From assembly GCA_902619825.1 (NCBI GenBank), contig CACNFT010000004.1:62001-126000 (forward strand): a DNA stretch of 64,000 nt, written 5' to 3'. A program made the position numbers and the translations under genes. The notes under the pieces were generated by a model. The model ran no database searches, was not told where the DNA came from, and saw nothing but the letters and a program-made list of their open reading frames with translations. Shown in pieces: positions 32,222-41,925 of this stretch. This DNA is from an uncultured Candidatus Actinomarina sp. GTDB lineage: Bacteria > Actinomycetota > Acidimicrobiia > Actinomarinales > Actinomarinaceae. Position 1 is the first letter of the stretch, and every line of letters starts with the position of its first letter.

Positions 32222-33045
32222 TTGAGCCCACGCATATAATCATTTGCTTTCATTCTTTTTTTCCCTTCAGGTGTTATTTCATCTAAATATAAGAGTCCAT
32301 CTTTTAATTCATATGTAAAATTTGAATTATTTTCAGTATATTTATGAATTTTAATTATTTTTGAATCGTACTTAATAAAAGCAGGACCTAAAACATCAAA
32401 AGCTTTTATTTTATTTTTTGCATTGAATAGTGTATCTTCATTACTTATAAAATAATCATTTTTGGTGAATTTATAACTTCTAGTTACTTCACCGACTTGA
32501 TCTTTCAATGATGAACTAAAGTCGATGCTGTTAAAGTTTATTTTAAAATCTTCAGATAATTCTTCATATACATTTGATGAATAATTGTTAACAATATCAA
32601 TTTGATTTTTAAAAAGTATCGGACCTTTATCGACCTCATTAATGATCTTAAAAATGGTATATCCAAATAGTGTATCGCCATTTAATATTGTTGTTTCAAC
32701 TGGGGATGGACCGACTAGATTAGGTAATATACTTAAATGAATATTGAATATTGAAGGATGTTTATTTAGAAAATCGTTTGAAAAAATAGAACCAAAACTT
32801 ACGCAGATACCAAAATCCATATCATCATAATATTTTGAATTAGAAAAGTAAGTATATTCAACATTATTACTTCTGCAATAATCTTCAACCGGATTATTTA
32901 AAATCTTCCTACCACGGCCAGTATTCCGAGGCTCTGTTGTCACGACTTTTATTGAATCGTAATTTTCTATTAAAGTATTTAAGTAAGGAATACTCCTATT
33001 GTCACTACCAAAAAAATACTTATAAGTCATTTCCTGGAAACCCAT
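32218..33045 (-). CDS. fmt: Methionyl-tRNA formyltransferase
   Basis: SIFNIHLSILPNLVGPSPVETTILNGDTLFGYTIFKI; follows def. True start probably MTYKYFFG. Confidence 0.85.
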   Translation of the reverse strand: MGFQEMTYKYFFGSDNRSIPYLNTLIENYDSIKVVTTEPRNTGRGRKILNNPVEDYCRSNNVEYTYFSNSKYYDDMDFGICVSFGSIFSNDFLNKHPSIFNIHLSILPNLVGPSPVETTILNGDTLFGYTIFKIINEVDKGPILFKNQIDIVNNYSSNVYEELSEDFKINFNSIDFSSSLKDQVGEVTRSYKFTKNDYFISNEDTLFNAKNKIKAFDVLGPAFIKYDSKIIKIHKYTENNSNFTYELKDGLLYLDEITPEGKKRMKANDYMRGLK

Positions 33046-33517
33046 TTAGTGCAATTTTTTTAATTGCTTCTTTTCTCTCTTTTCTAGATAAAGATGATAG
33101 TAAAAGCTTGCCTTTTAAATGGTCATATTCATGTTGCAGAACTCTACCCATAAGATCTTCCCCTTCATATGTAATATCTTCACCGTTTATATCTTGACAG
33201 TAGATTTTTGAATATTCTGGTCTTTCAATTTCCCAATAATAACCAGGTAATGAAAGACATCCCTCTAAAAATACCGCAGAACCCTCAACTTCGATTTTCT
33301 TTGGATTGACTGCTACGTTCGGACCTTCTCCAGCATCAAAAACAAAAATATTTTTATTTATACCAATTTGTGGAGCTGCTAGACCTACCCCAGGCGCCTC
33401 ATACATAATTTTTATCATTCTCTCTGATAATTTTTTTAATGTTTCATCAAATTCAGTAATATTTACTGATTTAAATTTAAGGGATGGGTGACCAAAAGTT
33501 ACAATTTCATTCATCAT
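33020..33517 (-). CDS. def: Peptide deformylase
   Basis: GVGLAAPQIG, EGCLSLPG, QHEYDHLKG. Confidence 0.96.
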   Translation of the reverse strand: MMNEIVTFGHPSLKFKSVNITEFDETLKKLSERMIKIMYEAPGVGLAAPQIGINKNIFVFDAGEGPNVAVNPKKIEVEGSAVFLEGCLSLPGYYWEIERPEYSKIYCQDINGEDITYEGEDLMGRVLQHEYDHLKGKLLLSSLSRKERKEAIKKIALNGFPGNDL

Positions 33518-34869
33518 ATAGAAATAACTTTTCTTGGCTCATACTGTAATAGTTTTGAATACATATTTGTAATTTCATTGTAATTAGTATCTTTTGATAA
33601 ATTTATATTGATTTCGTATTCATATAAATTATCAACCTTTTTAGGTCCTAAAATATATTCATTTTCATATTTAATTATTGAATCAGATGAAAATTTAAAA
33701 ACTTTATGATTAAGGTTTGGTCCCCATTTTTTTCTAGATATTAGCTCTTCTTTACTCCATTTTGTTATATTTTGATTTTTTAAAGATTCTTTTAAGTTTA
33801 TATTTTTTGTTGTAAGTATGATTGTTAAACTATTATTTCGCTTCGACCTCTCTATTTGTCGTAACAGAAAAATTAAACGTTCAGAATTTAATTTACCTTT
33901 AAAAGATATTGTAGGGTTTACTAATAAATTTAAATCGTATAAATCATTCTCACTTTTTACAGCTTTGTAATCATTAAGTAATTCATTTAAAATCTCGTCG
34001 TGAAAAAATAATTTTAAATTTTTATCAGTATGCTTTGTTTTAAATAATTCAATACAATCTTGTAAAGAGTTTCCATGATAAATTTCTACATTACTTAGAT
34101 CAGGAGTTTTATAATTTTCAATTTTATTGAAGTAATTTAGAGATGGATACTCATTGTAATAATGATAATTTCCTCCAAAGTACTTATTTTTAAGTACTGA
34201 CAATTCAATAATGTTTAGAGAATTAAATTTTGGTAAATTGTAAGAATAATCATTGGTATCAAAAAAATGGTAATTTGAAGTTGAATGTGGTTTGATTTTC
34301 ACAAAATTATTCGAAAGTAATATGCAATTGTTAAATTTATTAACTGTACTTAATGCTTTTTGGATTTCCTCTTTGCCACCTGTTTTTTGATAAAAATTTA
34401 TTTTTATTCCTTTTTCTGATAGATTTTTATATAAATTTTTAGTTGTTTTTAAAGAAGGAGTAAAGATTACATTTTTAGAATTAGTGGATAACACTTTGTC
34501 TATTTCTGTATTGTTATAAATACTTAATGAACTATTTTTAATCTTTCTATCTAATTTAAAATGCATATCCTTATATAGATTGAATATTAAAAAACCAATA
34601 TTTAAATAATAAGAAACTGCAACGTGTTTTAAAAAAAGTAACTGATCTTGATCTAACTTACTAATAATCCTTTCAACAGGTTTTAAAGTTTTAATTTTTA
34701 AATCTTTATTATGTATATTTACAACAACAGCAGTTTTCTTTCTATTTCTAAAATTCACTGAAACTATTGAACCAATATCAATTTTATTAGATAGATTTTT
34801 AGGTACTGAATATGTAAAAAGTTGAAACTTATATGTGTTATTTGAGATTATTTCTACATCAGCAAACAA
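33514..34869 (-). CDS. priA: Degenerate PriA-like primosomal protein
   Basis: N-terminal FTYSVPKNLSNKIDIGSIVSVNFRNRKKTAVVVNIH resembles the PriA DNA-binding domain; sits between coaBC and def; no Walker A or zinc cysteines seen. Confidence 0.6.
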   Translation of the reverse strand: MFADVEIISNNTYKFQLFTYSVPKNLSNKIDIGSIVSVNFRNRKKTAVVVNIHNKDLKIKTLKPVERIISKLDQDQLLFLKHVAVSYYLNIGFLIFNLYKDMHFKLDRKIKNSSLSIYNNTEIDKVLSTNSKNVIFTPSLKTTKNLYKNLSEKGIKINFYQKTGGKEEIQKALSTVNKFNNCILLSNNFVKIKPHSTSNYHFFDTNDYSYNLPKFNSLNIIELSVLKNKYFGGNYHYYNEYPSLNYFNKIENYKTPDLSNVEIYHGNSLQDCIELFKTKHTDKNLKLFFHDEILNELLNDYKAVKSENDLYDLNLLVNPTISFKGKLNSERLIFLLRQIERSKRNNSLTIILTTKNINLKESLKNQNITKWSKEELISRKKWGPNLNHKVFKFSSDSIIKYENEYILGPKKVDNLYEYEININLSKDTNYNEITNMYSKLLQYEPRKVISI

Positions 34870-34870
34870 T

Positions 34871-35983
34871 TTAAATCAAAGTATTTTTAATGATCTCTTG
34901 AGCAATGATATGTTTATTTTTTTCTTCTGATTCAAACACTTTGTCTTTTTTATTAATGATGGTTACTTTGTTAGTCTCTGAACCAAATGAATTATCATTT
35001 ATATTATTTATAACTAAAAAATCAGAATTTTTTTCATTAATCTTTTCAAAATTAAGGTCATCATTAGTTTGAGCTGAAAAACTTATTACATTTATCATTT
35101 TATATTTTTCTTTGTACTCTTTCACTATATCAACGTTTGGTGACAGATTTAATGTCATATTGCCTTCAGTTCTTTTCATTTTTCCTTCTACTTTTTCTGG
35201 TATAAAATCAGAAACAGCAGCAACCATGTACAAATGCTTTGTATCATTTGATTCAATATTCATTGCTTCCTGTAATTCCTTTGAAGTATCAAATGAAATA
35301 TTTTTAGCTCCAGCAACAGGAGATATTGTTTTCGAATGTATGTAAACAACATCATATCCTAGACTCATCAATTCTATAGCAACTGCCCTTCCTTGCTTTC
35401 CAGAAGATTTGTTTGTTATCGTTCGAACATCATCAAGATATTCAGAAGTTGGACCTGATGTTACGATAACCTTTTCTTTTTTATTAAATATAATATCAAA
35501 CATTTCTATTGGTTCGATAAGCCTACCTAAACCTTTATCTCCAATATCAAGGTTTCCATATCTGGGACCACAAAATATTACATTGTCGCTTAAATCAATG
35601 ATGTTTGACTGTATTTTATTGTCGATGAACATTTCTTCATGCATTGCAGGAGCAACATAAATTTCTTTATCAAACATCAATAAAGTAGAAAGTAATAAAT
35701 TGTCAGCCAAACCATTTGCATACTTACTTATAAAATTTGCTGTTGCAGGATATATAACGATACAATCAGCCCATCTTGCATATTCTATATGAGGTGATCC
35801 ATCTAATTGATCCCAACTATGAAAAATATCATTTTTGTTTTGAAATTCCTCTGAAATATACTTCAATCCTTCATCAGTTGAAAAGACTACAGTTTCGTTA
35901 TTTTCTGAAAGTAACGAATGTAATCTTTCTGACTTTGAAGCAGCAATACTACCAGTAATACCAAGTAGTATTTTTTTGCTCAT
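34871..35983 (-). CDS. coaBC: Bifunctional phosphopantothenoylcysteine decarboxylase/synthetase
   Basis: MSKKILLGITGSIAASKS, PATANFISKYANGLADNLLLSTLL, APAMHEEMF, VTSGPTSEYLDDVRTITNKSSGKQG. Confidence 0.95.
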   Translation of the reverse strand: MSKKILLGITGSIAASKSERLHSLLSENNETVVFSTDEGLKYISEEFQNKNDIFHSWDQLDGSPHIEYARWADCIVIYPATANFISKYANGLADNLLLSTLLMFDKEIYVAPAMHEEMFIDNKIQSNIIDLSDNVIFCGPRYGNLDIGDKGLGRLIEPIEMFDIIFNKKEKVIVTSGPTSEYLDDVRTITNKSSGKQGRAVAIELMSLGYDVVYIHSKTISPVAGAKNISFDTSKELQEAMNIESNDTKHLYMVAAVSDFIPEKVEGKMKRTEGNMTLNLSPNVDIVKEYKEKYKMINVISFSAQTNDDLNFEKINEKNSDFLVINNINDNSFGSETNKVTIINKKDKVFESEEKNKHIIAQEIIKNTLI

Positions 35984-35987
35984 GGGG

Positions 35988-36215
35988 TTATTCTTTTTCG
36001 CTAACCTCTACTTTTCCAGATGCAATCTCTTCAAAAGCAACGGTAAGTGGTTTTCTACTAAGACTTTGTACTTGAGGTGGTGTATATGCTCCAATACCTT
36101 CACCTAATTGGTTAAAGTATGAGTTTATATCTTTAGCTCTTCTTGCTGACGTTATAACAAGTGCAAATCTGCCAGGTGAGTTTTCTAAAAGTTCTTCAAT
36201 TGGTGGTTTTATCAT
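35988..36215 (-). CDS. rpoZ: RNA polymerase omega subunit
   Basis: RFALVITSARRAKDINSYF...KPLTVAFEEIASGKV; downstream of gmk. Confidence 0.9.
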   Translation of the reverse strand: MIKPPIEELLENSPGRFALVITSARRAKDINSYFNQLGEGIGAYTPPQVQSLSRKPLTVAFEEIASGKVEVSEKE

Positions 36216-36742
36216 TTTTTCTCCAAGTCATATAATATATCTAATATTTCTTTAATAGTAGCCTTTAAATCTATATTTTTAATTATATAGTCAAAGTTGC
36301 CCATAGATTGGCGTTGTTCTTTAGCTAAATTCATTCTTTCTTCTATAAACTGGTCATCATGACCTCGTTCATTTAATCTTTCAATCAAAACATTGTCATC
36401 AATATCTATAAAAATTCCTATATATGAATCATTTGATGTTAACAATTTTGTTGCACCGTTTACTTCGAGATCGAGGATAATAAAATCATCTCGTTCTAAC
36501 TCTTTTTTTGAAGTTCCGTAATAATAGCTACCGTATCTTTCGTATTCTAAAAATTCATCATTACTTATCATTGAATTAAATTCGTCTTCAGATATAAAAT
36601 AATAATCCTTACCTTCTATCTCTGATTCCCTTCGAGGTCTTGTTGTATGTGAAGTAGAAAAATAAAAATTAAAATCATTTGATAAATTGTTAATAATTGT
36701 AGATTTACCAACACCAGAGGGCCCACTGAAAATAATAATCAT
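36212..36742 (-). CDS. gmk: Guanylate kinase
   Basis: IIFSGPSGVGKSTI, STSHTTRPRRESEIEGKDYYF. Confidence 0.96.
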   Translation of the reverse strand: MIIIFSGPSGVGKSTIINNLSNDFNFYFSTSHTTRPRRESEIEGKDYYFISEDEFNSMISNDEFLEYERYGSYYYGTSKKELERDDFIILDLEVNGATKLLTSNDSYIGIFIDIDDNVLIERLNERGHDDQFIEERMNLAKEQRQSMGNFDYIIKNIDLKATIKEILDILYDLEKK

Positions 36743-37020
36743 GAGTTTTTCACATAGTTAGAAATTGATTCAATGTAATTATCGTTTAAGTCATAAAATT
36801 TTGATTTTTCATTAAGTCCTATATCATCTAAAAAACGAGCAGTTTTAACTTTTCCAAGAACACCAGTTTCTGTTAGATATTTATGTATTCTTATTGAATT
36901 TAATTGATTGTCGTTACTAGCTCTAATAAGTTCATTATCTATGTTCTCAATATTTTTTTCAAACGAGTTGATAAAATCTTTTCTTTTATTTTTAATCTCT
37001 AAAATATATGAGTCACTCAT
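36739..37020 (-). CDS. Actinobacterial integration host factor (mIHF-like)
   Basis: IRIHKYLTETGVLGKVKTARFLDDIGLNEKSK matches mIHF C-terminal H2TH-like region; immediately upstream of gmk. Confidence 0.8.
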   Translation of the reverse strand: MSDSYILEIKNKRKDFINSFEKNIENIDNELIRASNDNQLNSIRIHKYLTETGVLGKVKTARFLDDIGLNEKSKFYDLNDNYIESISNYVKNS

Positions 37021-37394
37021 TAAATCTCCTGAGATAATTTATCAAGTATTCCGTTTACAAATTTTGCTGACTGTGAAGAGGAATGTTTATCTGCAAGCTT
37101 TACCCATTCTGAGATAATAACTTTTGTTGGTGATAAATCCATAATTAATTCTGAAATACCCAATGTTAAAGTAATTAATTCTACTTTACCTATTCTTTCG
37201 TAACTCCAATTATCAGAATAAGTTCGGATTGAATTTTCAATTCTCTCACTGTTAATTTTTGTATTACTAAATAACTGGTTTGCTCTTAGATTCTGATTTT
37301 CACTTAATGAAGATATATTAAAATCTTTTTCTTTTAAGCTTTTTAAGCCTTCTTCAAACAATGTTTCAAATGTTATTTGTCTAAAATCTTTCAT
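37020..37394 (-). CDS. nusB: Transcription antitermination factor NusB
   Basis: ISELIMDLSPTKVIISEWVKLADKHSSSQSAKFVNGILDKL. Confidence 0.9.
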   Translation of the reverse strand: MKDFRQITFETLFEEGLKSLKEKDFNISSLSENQNLRANQLFSNTKINSERIENSIRTYSDNWSYERIGKVELITLTLGISELIMDLSPTKVIISEWVKLADKHSSSQSAKFVNGILDKLSQEI

Positions 37395-37951
37395 TAAACC
37401 CTTGTCATGTATGAATTATCTTTAGTGTCAATTTTAATTATTTCACCTTCTTCAATAAACATAGGAACAACAACCTCCAAACCAGTTTCACAAGTGACTG
37501 TTTTAGTAGACGATGTTACAGTATCACCCTTAACTGCTGGTTCTGCTTTTGTCACTTTTAATTCAACACTAGAAGGTAGCAGTACATTTAATGGTTTATT
37601 CTCATACATTTGTATAGTTACCTCGCTATTTGGTATTAATAAAAGTTCTATTTCTGCAATGAGATTTTTATCTAATGATACTTGCTCATAATTCTCTGTA
37701 TTCATAAATATGAAATTTCCAGATTCATTATATAAATATTGAAATTCTTGTTTTTCAATAAAAGCTTGATCAACATTTTCATCAGCTCTAAAAGTTTTTT
37801 CTATAATTCCACCATCAATAAGATTTTTGAGCTTTGTTTTAACAAAAGCTTTTCCTTTTCCGGGCTTAACATGGGCATAATCCATTATCTGATAAATAGT
37901 TCCATCAACCAATATAGACTGTCCTGGCCTCATATCATTTGTAGATACCAT
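37394..37951 (-). CDS. efp: Elongation factor P
   Basis: DMRPGQSILVDGTIYQIMDYAHVKPGKGKAFVKTKLKNL. Confidence 0.97.
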   Translation of the reverse strand: MVSTNDMRPGQSILVDGTIYQIMDYAHVKPGKGKAFVKTKLKNLIDGGIIEKTFRADENVDQAFIEKQEFQYLYNESGNFIFMNTENYEQVSLDKNLIAEIELLLIPNSEVTIQMYENKPLNVLLPSSVELKVTKAEPAVKGDTVTSSTKTVTCETGLEVVVPMFIEEGEIIKIDTKDNSYMTRV

Positions 37952-39024
37952 TACGGAATTACACCTTCCTCTTTTGCTTTATTTTTCATATTAATAAAGT
38001 CTGTATAGTCATTTGTAAATGACATTTTTCCATTTTTATCTGTTAGTAAGTAGTATATAAAATCAGTCTCTGGTGTATCAAATACAGCAATTAATGATCG
38101 CTCACCAAATCCAGATATAGGAGTAGGTGGTAAACCAGTATATTTATATGAGTTATATGGTGATTCTACTTGTAAATCGATTAGTAGTACTTGAGATTTA
38201 CGCTCTTGCAGAGCATATAGTATCATCGCATCAATTTGAAGTAACATATCATCATACAATCGGTTTTTTATAACAGACGAAACAAGTGGTCTGTCTTCTT
38301 CTAGTTTCGATTCAGCTTCAACAAGACTAGCAACTGCAAAAAGTTCACTCGTAGAATTTATCCAATTAGGTGTTGAATAGGTAACGAGCAATCTATCAAT
38401 TACGGCTTCGAGTTCATTAACTAAAATTTGTAAAATTTCTTCACCAGATGCATCTAAAGCTATTTGATAAGTGTTTGGATATAGAAGACCTTCCCAATTT
38501 TGTAACTTTGAAACATCACCTAAATAAACATATTTACTTTCTACATTTCCAGATAAAAGTGAATTCGTAAGTAGATCTACATCGTAACCAGTTTGAGAAG
38601 AGATAGATTCTATTGTTTCAGTTATCCAAAGTCCTTCCGGAATAGTAATTGTGTAAGTTTTTAATGGTGGTCCCTTTAATAAAATATTACTTATCTCTTC
38701 GAACTCTAACTTATTTGAAATTTCATATTCTCCAGCTCGTAATTTGTCACCAAGATTCTCATTCCTTAGATATATTTCAAAAGCTAATGAAGACGATATA
38801 ATTCCTTCTTGTGCAAGTATTGATGAAATCTGTGCCGCTGAGGCACCTTGTGGAATATTTATTAAAATAATTGATTCTTCTATATCGTCATTATTTGAAA
38901 CCATACTTGCTGTTTGGTTTATTGTTGAAGCAATATTTGAAGCAAAATTAATTGCAATAAATACAGTAAATATTGTAAATACAAGAGATATTACAAGTCG
39001 ATTTTTAAAGTAATAATTAATCAT
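37951..39024 (-). CDS. mltG: Endolytic transglycosylase MltG (YceG-like)
   Basis: TITIPEGLWITETIESIS, LEGLLYPNTYQI-like, ASLVEAESKLEEDRPLVSSVIKNRL, YTGLPPTPISGFG. Confidence 0.92.
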   Translation of the reverse strand: MINYYFKNRLVISLVFTIFTVFIAINFASNIASTINQTASMVSNNDDIEESIILINIPQGASAAQISSILAQEGIISSSLAFEIYLRNENLGDKLRAGEYEISNKLEFEEISNILLKGPPLKTYTITIPEGLWITETIESISSQTGYDVDLLTNSLLSGNVESKYVYLGDVSKLQNWEGLLYPNTYQIALDASGEEILQILVNELEAVIDRLLVTYSTPNWINSTSELFAVASLVEAESKLEEDRPLVSSVIKNRLYDDMLLQIDAMILYALQERKSQVLLIDLQVESPYNSYKYTGLPPTPISGFGERSLIAVFDTPETDFIYYLLTDKNGKMSFTNDYTDFINMKNKAKEEGVIP

Positions 39025-39394
39025 TTTTTAAATGTGAATTTAGTATTTCTAATGCTGCTAAGTCATCATTTCTTACTGTTTTATCATTTGTTAACTTTGA
39101 AGTCATTCGTTCATCAATTTTATGTATTGGAACAGTTGTGATAGATTTTAGATCATTTTCAATAAATTCATCTACCACATTACTCATACGTGTTTGATGA
39201 GAATTTAATCCTATTGGATAACCAATTACAATCTCATCTATTTCGTGATCAATTAATGATTGTTTAATTTCATCTAAAACATCCAAAGATTTATTATCCA
39301 GGACCTTATATGCATAAGCCGAATTTATTGATTGCTTTTTTAATGCAAGACCAACGTAACGTTCACCATAATCTATAGCTATTATGTTTTTCAC
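39017..39394 (-). CDS. ruvX: YqgF/RuvX pre-16S rRNA nuclease
   Basis: IAIDYGERYVGLA, IVIGYPIGLNS, DERMTS, NDDLAALEILNSHL. Confidence 0.92.
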   Translation of the reverse strand: MKNIIAIDYGERYVGLALKKQSINSAYAYKVLDNKSLDVLDEIKQSLIDHEIDEIVIGYPIGLNSHQTRMSNVVDEFIENDLKSITTVPIHKIDERMTSKLTNDKTVRNDDLAALEILNSHLKND

Positions 39395-41925
39395 TTGAGA
39401 TTGTTAACAATAGATTCTTTAACATATTTAAGGGTTTCATCTATTGAGTAATCATTAGGACCCCCACCAACTGATAAAACCTGATCTTTTGAGGCTCCCC
39501 CACCAAAATTTTTAGAAGTTTCTATAACAAGTTCAGATACATTCATATCTTTAATAACTTTCTCATTTTTCATAGCAACTATGACAAATTTTGACTCTAT
39601 TTGTGAAATTAAATATATGTAATCAACAACTCCATTGTTGATCGAATTAATAGCTACATTTCTTATATCATCAACTGTATCCATTGAAACTTGATTTATG
39701 AATACTTTATAATCACCAACATTCTCAAATTTATTAGATATCTGTTCAACCATTTCGTTGTTTCTAATTTGTTTAAATTGATCAACCTGTGATTTAAGTT
39801 CCTCATATGAATTAAAGAATGATTCGAGTTTAGTAGGTACATTTTCTATATTTGTATTTAAAAGATTGCTTACACTTTTATATGAATTGTAAGCATTAGT
39901 CATAAAATCATAGGCTTCAAATCCTGAAAGCATCTCTACTCTTCTTAGATTTGAGCCAATTGAAGACTCATTTAATAAAACTATTAATCCTATTTCATTT
40001 GAATTAGATACATGCGTTCCTCCACAAAGCTCTTTAGAGAAATTCCCAATATTTACTACTCTTACATCGTCATCATATTTATCACCAAAAAATGCCAATG
40101 CACCTTCTTTTTTTGCTTCGTCAATATTCATTACTTTTGTATCTACTTTTAAATCAGAAAAGACATTTTTATTACTTAATGTGAAGATCTCATCAAGTTC
40201 TTCCTGTGTCACTTTTTCTGAATGACTAAAATCAAATCTAAATCTTCCAGGAGCAACATATGATCCTGCCTGAGCAACATGGTCACCAAGAATATTTCTT
40301 AAAGATGAATGCACTATATGTGCAGATGTATGACTTTTAGATACAGATCTTCTAAATGATTCGTTTACTTTAGATTCAATTTTTTCTCCTGATTGAATTC
40401 CTATATCTTCTTTTATTACTAAGCCGGTAGCACCAGAGCTAGATTGAACGACATCAGCTACTGTATATTCTTTATCTTCAAATACTATTGAGCCTTGGTC
40501 AGATATTTGACCCCCAGCTTCATAATAAAATGGCGTAGATTCAGTAAATATCGTTGTTGTACCATTTTCATTCAGTACTAGTGTTACTTCACTTATGGTA
40601 TTCGTATTTTCATAACCCGTAAAAACGTTGCAATCTACATCAAATTCACTTATATTTGATACCTCTTTCTTAAATGCACTAGATTTAGCCTGATGATCTT
40701 TAAACTTTTTCATATACTTATCATCATTTAATTGAATATTATTTTCAAATGCAATCTCTTTTGTAAGTTCGTATGGAAAACCGAAAGTTTCAAATAAATA
40801 AAATGCTTTTTCCTCATCAAATGAATCCTTATCTTTAATAAGCCTATTTATTTCAACTGTGCCTTTTTCTAGTGTCTTATGAAAGAGATTTTCTTCAGTA
40901 GTATAAAGTTTCTTAATTTTATCAATATTCTTATAAAGGTCTGGATAGTGATCTTTGTAAATATCAACAATTGGAGATATTAGAAATTCAATAGTATCTA
41001 TTTCATTTGTTAAACCATAATATGCTCTGATTGCTCTTCTAATTAGCCTCCTTAAAATATATCCTCTACCCTCGTTTGTAGGCACAACACCATCTGAAAT
41101 CATAAACGTTGATGCTTTCATATGATCCAATATGATTCTTTCGTATTTTTTATTCGGATTTTTAATTTTTGGCTTTAATTGTTCATAAATTGATTCAAAA
41201 GTATCTATTTCAAATGGTGACTCTTTATCTTGAAGAACCATAGCAATACGTTCAAGACCCATTCCTGTATCAATATTTTTTGCAGGTAATTCACCTACGA
41301 CATTGTAAGGTTCGTCTTGTATTGATTCCATAAAAACTAAATTCCAAATTTCTATGAATCTATCTTCCCCACCACCAATTGGACCACCTTCTTCTCCATA
41401 GTCTGGTCCTCGGTCAATAAATATTTCGGAGCACGGCCCACAAGGTCCAGGGATATTCATCTGCCAAAAATTGTCTTTATCACCTCTCTGTATTCTTTCT
41501 TCAGGAACACCTATTACGTCTTTCCAAATATTGAATGATTCTTCGTCATCTTTATAGACTGTAAACCATAGATCATCTGGATTAATTCCTAGATTTTTAG
41601 TTATAAATTCATATGCATGTTTTATAGCTTGTTCTTTAAAATATTCTCCAATACTAAAATTTCCAAGCATTTCAAAAAAAGTAAGATGACGATCTGTGTC
41701 ACCGATTATATCAATATCAACTGTTCTTATGCATTTTTGTGATGAAACAAGATTTATATGTGGTGGTTTATTGTTACCTAGAAAATAATCTTTAAATGGA
41801 ACCATTCCAGCGGCTGTAAATAGTAAGGTTTCGTCTATAGGTATCAATGAAGCTGATGGCATAATCTTGTGATTATTTTGTTCAAAGAATTTTAAAAACT
41901 CTTCTCTTATTTCATTACTATTCAT
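39391..41925 (-). CDS. alaS: Alanyl-tRNA synthetase
   Basis: IREEFLKFFEQNNHKIMPSASLIP, GMGLERIAMVLQ, SHTSAHIVHSSLR, LCGGTHV. Confidence 0.97.
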   Translation of the reverse strand: MNSNEIREEFLKFFEQNNHKIMPSASLIPIDETLLFTAAGMVPFKDYFLGNNKPPHINLVSSQKCIRTVDIDIIGDTDRHLTFFEMLGNFSIGEYFKEQAIKHAYEFITKNLGINPDDLWFTVYKDDEESFNIWKDVIGVPEERIQRGDKDNFWQMNIPGPCGPCSEIFIDRGPDYGEEGGPIGGGEDRFIEIWNLVFMESIQDEPYNVVGELPAKNIDTGMGLERIAMVLQDKESPFEIDTFESIYEQLKPKIKNPNKKYERIILDHMKASTFMISDGVVPTNEGRGYILRRLIRRAIRAYYGLTNEIDTIEFLISPIVDIYKDHYPDLYKNIDKIKKLYTTEENLFHKTLEKGTVEINRLIKDKDSFDEEKAFYLFETFGFPYELTKEIAFENNIQLNDDKYMKKFKDHQAKSSAFKKEVSNISEFDVDCNVFTGYENTNTISEVTLVLNENGTTTIFTESTPFYYEAGGQISDQGSIVFEDKEYTVADVVQSSSGATGLVIKEDIGIQSGEKIESKVNESFRRSVSKSHTSAHIVHSSLRNILGDHVAQAGSYVAPGRFRFDFSHSEKVTQEELDEIFTLSNKNVFSDLKVDTKVMNIDEAKKEGALAFFGDKYDDDVRVVNIGNFSKELCGGTHVSNSNEIGLIVLLNESSIGSNLRRVEMLSGFEAYDFMTNAYNSYKSVSNLLNTNIENVPTKLESFFNSYEELKSQVDQFKQIRNNEMVEQISNKFENVGDYKVFINQVSMDTVDDIRNVAINSINNGVVDYIYLISQIESKFVIVAMKNEKVIKDMNVSELVIETSKNFGGGASKDQVLSVGGGPNDYSIDETLKYVKESIVNNLK

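Noticed and set aside
34871-35983. CoaBC motif PAMHEEMF instead of PAMNxxMW
   Set aside because: As I recall, actinobacterial CoaBC commonly has His here (PAMHTEMW), so it is not unusual.
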